Shown here: positions 23,055 through 35,195 of the stretch, piece by piece
How positions within the stretch are numbered: position 1 is the first letter of the stretch
Layout: each line of letters begins with the position of its first letter
DNA from: Catonia carolina
Lineage: Eukaryota > Arthropoda > Insecta > Hemiptera > Achilidae
Reading direction: 5' to 3'
Length of the DNA stretch: 64,000 bases
Assembly: GCA_035578175.1 (NCBI GenBank)
Contig: JAQMRL010000001.1
Span: forward strand, 238,653,038 to 238,717,037
The notes under the pieces: model-generated
What the model was told of the DNA's origin: nothing
Databases searched by the model: none
Seen by the model: only the letters and a program-made list of their open reading frames with translations
Translations under genes and position numbers: made by a program

Positions 23055-23127
23055 GATTAAATTACCGCCATTAATTGTATCCACTATTAAGAAACGAAAG
23101 TTTTTAGAAAAATATGACAATTAATTG

Positions 23128-23337
23128 TTGTTGTTTAGGTCATCAGCCAAAAGGCTGGTTTGAACCTGTAGAGGTTTTACTAAGTAAAATGGGAGTGAGG
23201 TGGTTTACAATTGCCTTCCTCACTGAGTGGAAAAGTACGCTTAGCAGCATGCCGGGCCCTCTGAAAAGCACATATTTTCCACTCTGCAAATGACACCTTC
23301 ACTTCATTCACCACAGGGTCTGGCTGTATAATGAAAT
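23128..23337 (-). mobile_element. Family A element, copy 7 (5'-truncated, perfect 13-bp duplication)
   Basis: Only the 3' ~210 bp of the family is present, from ATTTCATTATACAG to the tail on the minus strand. A perfect 13-bp direct repeat, TGACAATTAATTG, flanks it at 23115-23127 and 23338-23350. Clean 5' truncation plus target-site duplication is the signature of target-primed reverse transcription by a LINE machinery. Confidence 0.9.
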
Positions 23338-23350
23338 TGACAATTAATTG

Positions 23351-24287
23351 AGAAAAAAAATTGTTTTAAGTGAAAATAAACTTTTTGGAACTTGTTTACC
23401 GGAGTTTCTCAATTTTAGATATTTAATAAGGTATTTGTGAAATTGATGGCGTAGAAAAGGTCCTGAACACTCAAAAATATTTTTATTGCACGTGACAGGA
23501 AATATGTTCAGTGGGTGTTTTTCGAATGAGCCTAAACATGGCCATGAAGTATACACAGCACACACACAATTACTTTGATACAAATGACTCTTTAGTGAAA
23601 GATATTTTCCAACAAAAATAGTTCTTGAAATAAAATGTTGAGTTGTTTATCTTTTATTATTAACACAAGACATTCCTTTTATCTGTTATGCTAATTATGT
23701 TAAAAAGACTTAATTTTATATACACATAACTATGAGCATAAAGAAAAGAGATACTGTTTGTACGTGTTTCAAAGTTTTGCTTACTTTTCTGCGGTAGAAC
23801 CAATGTTTTGCGGTGCTCTAAATATAGATGCATTGCGACGACTGGATGTGTTTTTAATATCCTGCTTTCCATTCAAATAAAACTACTATGTCTTAAATAT
23901 GTCCTCGTCTCTTCTTCTTCTTATTTTTTTCTATTTTGGCTGAATTTCAAAACTTTTATGTGTTTTTAGTAATAAGTACATAAATATAAATATTAATTAC
24001 ATACTGCATTATTACATAAAAGATTATGTTTTTATATTATTCATATAAATATGTCATGTGGAAGTATGATTTTTTGGTAAAAAATCCTAATACGTAAACA
24101 TAAATTTAATCAAGTTAACTGCGCACCAAAATATCTTCTTTTTTTTTAATAATCCTACATTATAAAATTGAAGAAAATATCTAAAAATGGGTTCGAGATC
24201 GTCATTATTGCTGAAATGAACGGGTAATAATAATAATGGAATATTTATTAAAGAGTAAGCTGGTAAATGTGTACTTACAGGCTTAAA
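23351..24287. other. AT-rich stretch, no gene seen
   Basis: Two minus-strand frames (23344-23583 and 23660-23872) carry no recognisable domain and start within or beside repeat sequence. Nothing else is evident. Confidence 0.45.
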
Positions 24288-25195
24288 TTTTTTTTTTTTT
24301 GAATAACTGTAAATCTACGATCTGCTCTCATAGAACAATGCGTAGATGTGTTGTAAGTATAAATCTTGAGTAAGTAATACCCCTTGGTATTACTCTATAA
24401 ACTTTCCCATTTTGTTGAATTGATCTTGCCAGGAATGTAAAATAAATTACACAATCACAAATTAAAATAAATCTGTAGGTTGTAGTCTGCATAGTCTTCT
24501 GTGTGTTCCACTGTTATCTAGGAGATTGATGGCTTCTGGATTCTGATGATTTTCAAGTCTTGTTTGGTAACTGGTGCAAAATTTCTGTATAGCTTCGTGT
24601 ACCGTGGGAGTGTTCGTGTCTCTGTGCAATATAGTGTTGGATATGTACCAAGGTGAGTCCATGATGTATCGAAGTATTTTTGACTGAAACCGTTGAATTA
24701 TTTCAATGTTACTGTGACTTGCTGTGCCCCAGAGTTGTATCCCATATGTCCACACAGGTTTAAGTACAGTTTTATAAATTAACAATTTGTTTTGTGCCGA
24801 TAATTTGGATTTTCCATTAAGCATCCAATACAGCTGTTGGTATTTAAGATTTAACTGTTTTCGTTTGTTACATATGTGAGTCCTCCACATGTTAGACGCC
24901 TGTCCAGGTGGAGGCCAAGATATTTTGCCGTATCGGATTGTGGAATTTGTACGTTGTTAAAAAACACTGGTGAACATGTTTCCCGTTTTAGTGTAAATGT
25001 GACGTGCAGACTCTTGTGTTCATTTGTTTTCATACGCCACTTTTTTTGCCAATTTTGTACGCTGTCTAAGTGTTGCTGCAAGTTATGAGATGCAATTTGT
25101 GCATCTTCGTGTATTGCCTGAATGGCTGTGTCGTCGGCAAATGTTGCCACTGTAGTGTTGTCATTTTGTGGAAGATCAGAAGTAAATATAAAATA
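24288..25195 (-). mobile_element. 5'-truncated jockey-like LINE with poly(A)
   Basis: The insertion ends at a 13-base poly(T) on the plus strand (24288-24300), which is the poly(A) tail of a minus-strand LINE. It preserves the RT from just before the catalytic motif to the C-terminus, then ~170 bp of 3' untranslated sequence. The 5' end dissolves into AT-rich tandem sequence near 25195. A target duplication is not evident. Confidence 0.8.
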
Positions 25196-25204
25196 TAAAA
25201 TCAA
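24462..25204 (-). pseudogene. Jockey-like reverse transcriptase, partial
   Basis: The first frame (24851-25204) has the catalytic FADDTA box (residues 22-27) and continues through AKYLGLHLDRRLT. A 2-base duplication (TGTG) near 24888 shifts the frame. The second frame (24462-24890) carries on with WRTHICNKRKQLNLKYQ, YKTVLKPVWTYGIQLWGTAS, IIQRFQSKILRYI and HRDTNTPTVHEAI, all hallmarks of the jockey clade C-terminus. The endonuclease and most of the RT palm are missing. This is the best-preserved LINE relic in the window. Confidence 0.85.
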
Positions 25205-25290
25205 AATTTTATAAATATAAAATATGATAATATAATGATTTTAAAATATAAAATATAATGATTTTAAATATAAAATCAAAAAAATATTTT
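25196..25290. repeat. AT-rich tandem repeat (AAATATAAAATATAATGATTTT-like)
   Basis: Imperfect tandem copies of AAATATAAAAT and ATAATGATTTTAAA directly abut the 5' end of the LINE fragment. Confidence 0.7.
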
Positions 25291-26574
25291 AACACTACTA
25301 AAGCCTCCATGTTTTTAAAATCATTCATTAAGTGGATGATTGTAATTTATATATAAACATTTTAATTTCTTTGTGTTGTTTTTGTTAAAGAAGCTTTACA
25401 TTTATGACAACCACTCTGTATGTTTGCTGGGAATCTTGACTTGTTTTTGACTTGATTTAAAAACGGATGCCCAGTGGTGTATTCTGATATGTTCCGAGGA
25501 CACCAGACTTTATTTCATTAAAACTACATAATCATTTTTGTTAATGTAAATAAAACGAGTTTAACGTAATTAGGAGTTTTTGAGTTTATTTTCTTTGTGG
25601 TGCTACTTTTGATGACCTTTTACGATAAATTTAAGGGGACTTAGTCCTAATATCTTTCTCCGTTCTAACATAAGGAACACTTTCTCAACCTCTGGTAGAG
25701 ATAATTGGCTGAATTGTTTCACACAGATTAATTGGACCTTGATACATATTTCAATATGGGGGTTCTCAAACGAAGTTTTAGAACATCAGAAAAAATTTAA
25801 CTTTGGTAATGTCAAAAACTTCCAAAAATTAACCTATTTGTACCTAAATAAAAAATCTGAGCTGTTTTTTTGTTAATCTGTCATGCAAAATGTGTGTTCT
25901 CATGCAATGAATGTACCCTAAAAATCTCAAGTTAATATCAAACCGTTTTTGAAAAAACGTTCCTTTAGTAACAAAAAATTTAATTTTCGGGAAACGAAAA
26001 AGCGAGCAAACCAAACGGTTATTTTCATTTGGCATTATGTAATACCTCACTCGTAAGAAAAAAATCAGCTGTAAAATAAATAAGAAAGCAATACGAGCAA
26101 CAGGGCTGCCACTGCCAATGATATAATGAAAAGTTACCTTTCTATTAAAAAAACAATACAAATTTCTAAACAAAGAGGATCAACAGTTATCCAACTAAAA
26201 GTTTTGATAAGTTCCCGAAAAACCGTATAAAAATCGAATGGTGTTAATTTAAAAAAAAATTTAGAACCTTATGAAAAGGTCACTTATTGCATATCGGCTT
26301 ACTCAGTAAAAGCAGTAGAATTAAATAAACAAATAAAAAACCGGTGAAATGTTTTGACGACAGAGTTCCATTATAGTGCAGTGTTAACGACTTAAAAAAT
26401 TAAAATTAAAAATTTATTAAAAATTAAAAAATTAAGTATATTAAACTCAATACTTTGAAATATTTAAGTAGAAAAAAAATTGAAAGTAATAACTTTATTC
26501 TCTTATTTATGTATTCACATATATTTTTTGTGTTATGTTCAACATTAGAACTTTTTATTATCAATGCATAACTT

Positions 26575-26576
<2 letters not shown>
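25291..26576. other. AT-rich stretch, no gene seen
   Basis: Nothing recognised. The minus-strand frame at 25844-26173 is Phe/Arg-rich with no motif and is not called. Confidence 0.45.

Positions 26577-26612
<36 letters not shown>
26577..26612. repeat. (ATT)n microsatellite
   Basis: About twelve ATT units in a row, directly upstream of a family A copy. Confidence 0.95.
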
Positions 26613-26613
<1 letters not shown>

Positions 26614-26639
26614 TTAGTTCATAATATAAAATTGAATTG

Positions 26640-27027
26640 CCCATAACAGGCAGGCGGAGTGTCAAATTAATTGCGCTCGATCTGTTGGATCCAGGGCTAC
26701 AAAAAATAGTTCTGTTTCTAATCACATAGTCAGCCAATTATAAGACAATTATTTAAGAACAGAAGAGGTAGAGGTGTAAAAGATTAGTCAGAGTTATCTC
26801 CTCTGAGAGTAATGAATTTTACTATACAGCCTAACCCTGTTGTGAATAAAGTGAAGGTGCCATTTGGAGGATAGAAAGTGGGTGTTATCGGAGGGTCTGG
26901 CATGCTGATAAGCATACTTTTTCAACTTAGCGAGGAAGGCAAATAGTAAACCACCTCACTTCACGTTTTTACTTAGTAAAACCTTTAGAGGTTCAAACCA
27001 GCCTTTCGGCTGTTGACCTAAAAAAAC
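26640..27027 (+). mobile_element. Family A element, copy 8
   Basis: Full-length copy from CCCATAACAGGCAGGCGGAG to the hairpin CAGCC-TTTC-GGCTG and TTGACCTAAAAAAAC. The tail is A-rich rather than AACAAC. Confidence 0.8.
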
Positions 27028-27205
27028 TCATAAAGTTGTGTATTTTTGTATTTTGTATAAGACGGAAATAAATTTATTTTCATATTTGTAATTGTAATAT
27101 ATATATATATATATACAATATATATACTAGTAATTGTAAACGAAAGTATGTTAATTATTTATTTTACCCAGATCCCGAAACGAAATTTAGCAAAAAATAT
27201 TACAG

Positions 27206-27248
27206 TAACGTACATGAACGGTAACGTGGTTACCGTTCATGTACGTTA
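27206..27248. repeat. Perfect 20-bp-arm inverted repeat, 3-bp loop
   Basis: Arms 27206-27225 and 27229-27248 are exact reverse complements (AACGTACATGAACGGTAAC in the left arm) around GTG. A TA microsatellite lies just upstream at about 27098-27125. Confidence 0.9.
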
Positions 27249-29065
27249 AAATTACTTGCAGATACTTTCGTACCAAGGTGGTAACGTATCGAGATTATAA
27301 AACAAAAATCTCAGGCTTGTTTTCCAGCTAATTCTTTAACTTTAATGGTCATTTTAGTTGTTATTTAACCTACTAAATTTGTTGATAATAATCAACCTGT
27401 TTAAATGACATAAAAAATTATAATTAAAATTATCTTATTCTTCATTACAAAACAAAAATGAGTGATTTTTACGTTTAAAAATTATCAATTGATCCTATAA
27501 AATACGTTTCTTTACGTTCTTTAAAATACATTTTTTCTAGACGATTTCTTTCATATACACGCAATAAAATTAGTAGCCTATCTACATTTTTTTTTAGTTT
27601 GTAGTACGTATATTAAGAGCCAATAATTTGAATTCAACAAGAAAAAATATAGCATTTATCCCATATGTAATACATTAAAAATATTTTATAACCACCAACA
27701 CCTCTTCGTTCAACATCATTTTGCTAGTATTTTTAAAAATCCATTTATAATAATTTAAAAATATGACCACACTCCTCCGTTTAATGGTTTAACAGATTCC
27801 ACTAATACTTGTCACTTACGTTTTTTTATTAAAATTTATGTTTATTTCTTTTTCTATTTTCAATATTTTAAAATAGTTACTCGTGTTAGTTCCAAAGTGT
27901 TTCTGTATCTAGTTATACATAATATTAAAAAAATATTACTTTTGAAAACTACTTATTGATAAATTTTCCTAAAAGCATTATTATGTAAACTTATGCGTGG
28001 TATACATTATCTATATGTCGTATTTTATTAAATTTTATAGTAATAAACTTATAATAGATTAAAATTTTTAAAACACGTTTAATATTTTTCTTTAACAAAA
28101 TTTAATACTTTTGCGATTAGTTTTTTTTAATGTAATTATAAACTTTAAGCAAATATGATAAAACACTGCATACTGACGTTCTTAGAATGAAAATGTTTAC
28201 CTGAGAAGTAAAAGGTGTTAACTCTGTTTTGGTGATTTTTCAGAAGTGCCAATAATTTGCAGTATTACCTGTTCATTATTGTAACAAAATTTCAGTAGGT
28301 GTTAGAAACTTGAAATTTAAACCCAGTTTCCACATAAAATGTTTCTTATCTACAAATTTAATATTTCATAACTTTGTCTTTACTCCTTCCCACCCAAACA
28401 GGACATTACATTTTACATTAGTGTTAACTGCAATGTACAATAAGTTAAAAAAAACTTAAGTGGAATACCTAGTGCTAACAGTACTTTTATAAAGAAGCAG
28501 CATTTTATGCACAAAGTTTGAAAAATATTCAAAATTTACCAGTAGCCTACTGTTTAGTAACGGACGAATAAAACACCAAATTCAAGCAAAATTTACTTCA
28601 CTATCAGTAAAACACATTCAATAACAATTTTACAAAAAAAATCTTGTAAGTACATCAACTACAAAATTGAAGCATTAGAGCATTTCTTTCTAATTTCAAA
28701 GGCAGTTTAAACTCAATTTTGCCAAAATTGGAGTTAACACTCTTTATCTCTTTGGTACAGAAATATAAAACACTCAGTAGTGTGTTTAAACAAAAAAGAC
28801 TAATTTCTGACCAAAAACCAAACTAAACTTGAATCTTAATTCTGCATTACAATTGTGTGAAACATCTGGTAGTTAAAGATGAAGATTACGATGATCAGAA
28901 GTTGAAGTAGAAAAAATAAAATGATTTGACTGATTAACAAAATCGTAAAGGTAAGTCCGTATTTTAAAACGTTTCAGTCTGCGGTATTTGCTGTTATCGT
29001 GGAGGTTAATTGCGAAAGGATTTTGAAGCTCTTCTTACTTTTTTTCATATTCCTTGTTAGAACTC
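27249..29065. other. AT-rich stretch, no gene seen
   Basis: No coding, repeat or RNA feature is supported on either strand. Confidence 0.5.
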
Positions 29066-29292
29066 GTGCATTTTGCTGAGAACCGCGGAACAGACATGCG
29101 CAATAGCAGCCAAACGTTCCGTTCCTCGTCTTTCCTATCATGTACAGTCACGTAGGCATACGTATGCCTACGTGAACAACCCAGTGCTGCATCGTGCACA
29201 TCAGTATTTACAAAACTTCGGCACGAGCCATACTGTACTGCATTTAGCGCTGTGACCGCAACGTCTGCTTCACAGCTCTTAGCAAAATGCGA
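29066..29292. repeat. Palindromic foldback sequence with a 28-bp perfect core
   Basis: The ends carry the inverted pair GCATTTTGCT (29068-29077) and AGCAAAATGC (29281-29290). Adjacent sequence stays alignable as an inverted repeat, differing mostly by transitions. Near the centre is a perfect 28-bp palindrome (29148-29175; half-site TCACGTAGGCATAC). It is richer in GC and CpG than its flanks. It may be a small foldback MITE. The 60-codon frame across it is a by-product. Confidence 0.75.
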
Positions 29293-29788
29293 AACCTATA
29301 CGTTCTTTAATTTCTTTTTTTATGAAAAGCAGGTTTTTAGACCATTGTCACAGGCATTTTGATTGAAAGCACTGCAGTATTTCTATATTTGATAAACTAC
29401 TAGTATGTATGCAGAACCTCTGCAGAAAGTAGTTGTCCTCTTCTGTGTCCTTTACTCCTATCATCATAATATTCCTATCGTATGTAGTAATAATACCATA
29501 ATACTCCTATCGTCATAATAACATTTTAGTTCTGAATAATAAAATATGTCGTACTCTCAACTCCACCGGTAGATCGCAATCGCCCTTTAAGCAAAAACTA
29601 AATGTTAAACTTATCTAATTCGTCCAATGTCGATGTAATCTTATCACTAAAAAAAACAAGAATAAAGGTTTTCAAAAAAAGTATATTTGTCACATGTAAT
29701 CCTTACTAAAACAAAAGAGGTTATGTTTAAATTAATTATGATGGAACAGCTGATTACATGTTGCCAAATTAATACTCAAAAGGATTCT

Positions 29789-30145
29789 TTCTTCTTCTTC
29801 TTCTTCTTCTTACTATCAAGGATTAGGCATAAGCCTGTTCCGAACTCACAAACCATCTTGAACTTCTACACAAACACGAGATATTCCAACCCGTACATCT
29901 CGACTACTGCCATCTTCTTCGAAATCGTCCCACCTGCCTTCTTCCAACTGGAACATATTCCGCTACTTTTAAGGGTATTCTCTCCTCTGGCATCCTTTCA
30001 AAAGGTTGTCTCCATTGATGAAGGTACTCCTCCACTTTTTCATTCAAGCTAAATACACCCAACTCAGATCTAATTTTCTCGTTATGTATTAGATCCAGCC
30101 TGGAGCAGCCCTTTACTCTTCATAAAAAACCTCATTTCAGCTGTT
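29789..30145 (-). pseudogene. LINE reverse transcriptase C-terminal relic with (AAG)n tail
   Basis: On the minus strand, broken frames read AEMRF, SELGVFSLNEKVEEY, HQWRQ, RMPEERIPLKV and VGRFRRRW. These are typical of the C-terminus of insect endonuclease/RT LINEs (LNRMPxxRIPxKxxxYxPxGRRxxGRPRxRW). A (AAG)n run at 29789-29813 caps the 3' end. The plus-strand open frame at 29687-30052 is a shadow. A close relative lies in the other orientation at 54.4-54.85 kb. Confidence 0.75.
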
Positions 30146-30169
30146 TTAAGTATCTTCTTTTTTTAATGT

Positions 30170-30337
30170 ATTTATTTAAAGTCGCATTAACTGCTTGGTC
30201 ATTAGCGACTAAGGTGGAGTATGTAACTTTAACTGTAAGGTTAGATACGTGAAAATTTTCAGACCCTGGCTGGGAATCAAACCCGGGACCTCCGCATTGC
30301 AGGCCAATGAGCTAACAACTACGCTACGGAGGCCGCC
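30170..30337 (-). mobile_element. Family B tRNA-headed SINE, copy 4
   Basis: The best-preserved copy. On the minus strand: GGCCTCCGTAGCGTAGTTG head, GGGTTTGATTCCC B box, and tail TTAGTCGCTAATGACCAAGC continuing to GCGACTTTAAATAAA. The tail aligns closely with the LINE end at 38344-38390. Confidence 0.85.
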
Positions 30338-31504
30338 AAAGGATTCATTATCGTTAAAGTAAATCATTTTTTCGCTGCAATAATTTGTCTTGTTAATCGA
30401 ACGTCCCTCGTAAACGAAGACTACTTGGAATTTAAAAAAAATACAAAATGGTGTAGGTGTAAAATTACAGAACTATTTTGATTAATACAAAGACCGATCT
30501 TCTACAGAAACTATTTCAACAAGCGAAACCATCGTTTCTACCAAACAATAACAATAATATTGTCCTGGAATAGTGTATGCAATTATATAGTGAACTTTAA
30601 CAGATACAGTAAATGAAGAATATGAATAAATATATATGCTATATCTTCATTCAAATAAAAGATTTCGTTTATAATTTGAAATTCAAATCAAGTTATAATT
30701 TTGAAGAAAGAATTCAAAAAGTAAAACTAAAGGTTGGTTAATTGAATATTAGAGGAAATTAAGATAGATTTTAAGAATACTTAAACACTTGTACAATATG
30801 TTCAATCTTAAAATATATACTAAAACAAATAACTATTTAATCCTATTTACGACGTCAAGGTTCAAGATAATCTAAACGAATTGTATACCGATATTATTAA
30901 TTCACAAGCATTTGCGTTTAATCTTTTAAAATCCGTCTTGAATGAAATAACACTTGGAAGAAAGAATGAATGATTTAAAAAACATAGCAGTTTTTATTGA
31001 GCGAAACTAAAAATACTCAAGCGTCGAATTATAAATAACCTAATTAATTCTTGGCTTTTAAAAAACTTTTAGAAATGTTAATTATTAAACATACTCTATA
31101 ATAAAATGCGTGTCATATGTGAATAGAGACATTTTTAATAATAAATTTTAATGCTTTATTAAAAAAGTAAGAAGTTATTAAAAACTGAAACCAATTTAAC
31201 TGCAAAGAATAGCTGCATTACTGTAATATGAAGACTGCAATTGTAAGTCACCTAGATAGTATTTCTGTATTGTTTTCCGTAGATTTATTTTACAATAGCT
31301 ATTGTGTCCGTACTGAGCAAGAATTTAATACTAACGTAAGATAGGTGTATTAAAGTAGATTTTTTCTTTTCCCGATTTTATTTCATAATTAACGTTTTCT
31401 GGTTATCAGTCTGGTAATAGTAATGCCGATTTTTAGGATTACAGCTGATCACGAAGTTACTGAAATGTATATGGTTTTAGAGTAGTCACTTATTTCCTAC
31501 TCCC
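30338..31504. other. AT-rich stretch, no gene seen
   Basis: Nothing recognised. Confidence 0.5.
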
Positions 31505-31514
31505 TACGGGGAAA

Positions 31515-31904
31515 ATCAGCCCATAACTGTCAGGTGGAGTGTCAAATTGTTCACACTCAATCTGTTCGTTGAAGGGCTAAAATAAATAGTTCTGTTTATA
31601 CATGGTCAGCCAAATAAATGACTGAAACTTTTAAGAATAGAATAATAGGTAGAGGTGTAAAAATGACACTAATCAGAGTTATCTCCTCTAAAAGCAATGA
31701 ATTTCATTATACAGCCAGACCCTGTGGTGAATGAAGTGAAGGTGTCATTCGCAAAGTGGAAAATATGTGCTTTTCAGAGAGCTCGGCATGCTGATAAGCG
31801 TACTTTTGCATTCAGTGAGGAAGGCAATGGTAAACCACCTCACTCCTAGTTGTACTTAGTAAAACATCTACAAGTTCAAACCACGGCTGATGACCTAAAC
31901 AACA
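31515..31904 (+). mobile_element. Family A element, copy 9
   Basis: Nearly full-length copy flanked by a perfect 9-bp direct repeat, ACGGGGAAA (31506-31514 and 31905-31913). The first hairpin arm is deleted: CAAACCACGGCTGATGACC replaces the usual sequence. The tail is AACAAC. Confidence 0.85.
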
Positions 31905-32687
31905 ACGGGGAAAGTAATCGATTTGTTTGAAACTCAGTCTGGTCAAAAAGGTTTTTCATCATTCATTTTAATCCATCACCACTGCAATGCAGTAATATGC
32001 AGAACAGTCATACTGTAATATCAGTCAGACATAAAAAAAAATTGAAATTAAAATTTCTTTACTTTTTCCTTAGTATCACTGGTAGAGTATGTAGTACGCT
32101 GAATTTAAAAACTGTAGCTCATTTAAAATGAATAGAAATATTATAAAGGCATTTAGATAACTGTCACTTTAATCTCTTAGATGGAGGTGGTAAAAATTCA
32201 ATGCTTTAGTTTTTTAGTTTAATTCCTAAGAATAATGTAACGATTTCAGCTCTCCAGGTAAACATAAAGTCAACAATTTAACGATGAGCAAGTAGTGATA
32301 GCTTAATATAACCACATTTTCCAGTCATTTTATTATTGTGAATATCTGTTTGTATTTCTATGTATCTATTTATAACTGCATCAACAATGTTAGTCCAAAT
32401 TATAGATGAATTCAAGGAAGAAGATTGGAACGGAAAATTTTGCAGATAAAATACAATATTAACGCTTTAATACCCAAAAAAAACAAATTATTATGAATTG
32501 GGACAGTCAAATGGGTATCAGATCAAGAATAGATTAACCTCATAAAGCATTCACGAAAATGAGCAGAGTCTTATGAACTAGATACCTCGAAATTTTCTTA
32601 TGCGTTCGCTTAATTTGCTGCCGTATATTTTAAACTCTGTTGTTTGCTTGGACTTTGAACACTGATTGTATAAAATTAGTTGAGGTG

Positions 32688-32980
32688 TTCAAGATGTGTT
32701 ACTACGAAGTCTGCAACTTTAAAATAGTCCAACATTTATTTAAGAGCATTCAGAATTTAAATGAAAGGATTTATTAAGAAAAGGAAATTGAAATACTTTG
32801 GACACATGATGAAACGTCATACATGTAGATTAATGCAGAATATCTAGTAAGGCAAAATAATAGGTAAACGTTGTCCAGGTTGAAGAAAACGTCGCGGTTA
32901 AAAATCTACGGAGCTGATACGGTAAAAATACGATTGCTTCTTTTAGACTAGATGTCCTTTTTAGTAGAATGCGAGGAAAA
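32688..32980 (+). pseudogene. LINE reverse transcriptase C-terminal relic
   Basis: One frame reads FKMCYYEV, then after a frame change IKKRKLKYFGHMMKR, CRLMQNI, two stops, GKIIGKRCPG and RKRR. This matches the family pattern FEMWCYRRML, RKLxYLGHxMR, RLLQLILxGKxxGKRxPGRRR. It is heavily decayed. The 9.9 kb relic covers the next part of the same protein type. Confidence 0.7.
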
Positions 32981-34311
32981 ATTGGGACGGGAAATTACAC
33001 AAATTAAATAATAGAGAGTAAAACTAGTTTTATGAAGAATGCTTGGTAAGCGGTGTAATTGGTCTCTGCTTTTTTCTTTTTTATAAATCTGAGTTTATTT
33101 AAAATCGGCTTTAACTGAAAGTAAATATAAATAACGTGTTTTAATGACGAAAACGATTATTTACAACTTTTGAAAAGATTAAATCTAGGATAACTAGATA
33201 AAGAATGAATAACATTAAGGAAAATTTAACAAAAAATAACAGAGAGATAGTAGAATGCGTAGAAGATGATAATGATAGAGAATAAAATGGGATTAAACTA
33301 ACATTATAGGTTATTCGGCAAACCTTAATGGAAGTCAAGACACTTTATTGTATTAGTCTTGTTAAGCTATTGCTATTATCAAGTCATTTAAAGAATTCGG
33401 GTGATCGAATTTTACTCGATATTTTAAACTTAGCTGCATAATTTCTTCTTCTACAATGTTGACACGGAAGTCCTTATGCAGCGCTTAATTTGCCCTGTAC
33501 TATAGAGCATTTGTGAATTCGTACACTTTGGACTTGAATCGTTAAATGATGAAAAGATTAGGTTTCGTAGCCGATCCTTAAAGCGGTAACCCTAACGCCA
33601 ACAGTTGTTTCAATATGACTTTGTACAAAAGGTGTTTACTTCCTAGAGACGACTATGAACGTTTAACAACTCCTTTTAATAACTAATTTGTTGTTAATCT
33701 ACCATGACATGATAGATAAACGGTATTTAAATAACAGAAGAATGTAAATTTTTTAATATATTATTGAAACCACACTTTACAACTAAAATAACACACCTGA
33801 AGCTTGAAATTTACAATCATAATACATCCGTTTTATTTATTATTATAGATTTACTGCGATAAAGTTTAAATTTTGCAACCGAGAAAAGATAAATCTTGTG
33901 GATTTTAGCAAAAATAATATAACCAATGTTGCATATAAATCGATAGACTAATGCATTTTTATTTATTTTATTATTGTAGAGCTTAGGTAAATTTTATTTG
34001 TAATCTGAATGTTTTGTTGGTAAAAGAGATTTTCAGTGGCCTGATTTGTCAGTACTTTTATGTATTTATATATGCACATGTTTCTTTTTATTTTGATCAT
34101 TCAGTTTATTTCCTATTCGGACTAATCCACCACAATCCTTTGCTTACTTGCTGTAGTACAGTACACTATTATCTTTCAATATTTATTCTACTTTAATTTG
34201 ATTATTTATTTAAATTTAAAACAATAGCAGAACATGTGGTTTCTTTTAAAATAAATAACAAAAATGAAACTTTTTAAAAATTGTATCTTACTTTTTGTAC
34301 AGCGTTAAATA
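32981..34311. other. AT-rich stretch, no gene seen
   Basis: No feature is supported. Short open frames at 33141-33338 and 34014-34196 are low-complexity. Confidence 0.5.
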
Positions 34312-35195
34312 AAAAATTTGGCGTGAAACACTCGCGAAACCTTCTCTTGCCTATGCAAATAACGAACAATATAATCTAACATTAGACATAAACAAAAAAG
34401 CTAACTTCAATAAATATAACCTAATTTTAGTCATGAGTGAAAGACGCAAAATGAAAAACAACCTCAGTTAGGCTTAAAAATTACGAAAAATCACTCTTTC
34501 ACGCTAAACTACGCTCTGTAGAGCAAAATGCTCAAAAAAAGTTGTAGAGCAAAATGCTCAAAAAAAGTTGTAGATCATTAAATTCCCTAGAAATCTGATT
34601 ATACACTTTTGTTGTAAAATGCATACTAAGGCTGAAATCTTTAAAAAAAATTGATTTTTACACGTTTTCGTGAGAAAAAAACAGAAAATCGCTAATTACC
34701 GTTAAAGTCAGCGTTATACAAAAAAATGTTTCAAATAAAAGTTGTAGGATTTTAAATCGTCTAAAACTTTTATTAAATATATTTTTGCGCTAAAATGCAT
34801 ATTAAAATCGCAATCTTTAAAAACAATTTTTTACGAGAAAACAACCTTCCCAAGAATTTTAGCAGACATGGCGCCTACCCTATCTAGTAGAGCATAAAAA
34901 ATTTAGTAAATGAGGCGATTTACAAAAAAATCGTAGCAGCCGTTTTTGAGAAAATCGCAAGAAAGTGAAAAATAAACTACTTTCAGTAGACCGATTTTGA
35001 TGAAAATGTTTGTGTCGGGTCGTCTAATGACATCAGTTCTAACTTACGTTTCAAGTTCGTATGATGTTCTGTTCTTGAGATATTTTGTTCACATACACAC
35101 ACGGACACATACAGAACAATCGCCAAAAACATGTTTTTGGGTTCAGGGGTCTGAAGGTATTGATGTACAGTTCAGAGTCAAGTTTAGATTTTTAT
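34312..35195 (+). repeat. Family R dispersed repeat, copy 1
   Basis: A ~0.9 kb repeat shared with 46.3 and 51.3 kb. Landmarks in order are GTGAAACACTCGCG, CTAATTTTAGTCATGAGTGA, ACGCTAAACTACGCTCTGTA, AAAAGTTGTAG, GACATGGCGCCTACCCTATC and CCGATTTTGATGAAAATGTT, then a CA-rich run. It has no ORF of note. This copy has an internal 26-bp tandem duplication (GTAGAGCAAAATGCTC..., 34517-34568). The class is unknown. Confidence 0.75.

Noticed and set aside
24876..25088. Plus-strand 70-codon frame over the LINE fragment
   Set aside because: Antisense shadow of the jockey-like RT.
26577..26612. Regular ATT repeat considered as a CRISPR-like or satellite array
   Set aside because: Three-base simple repeat only. 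No spacers and no longer unit.
29073..29255. 60-codon plus-strand frame across the palindrome
   Set aside because: Its sequence is explained by the inverted repeat. No motif or start context supports it.
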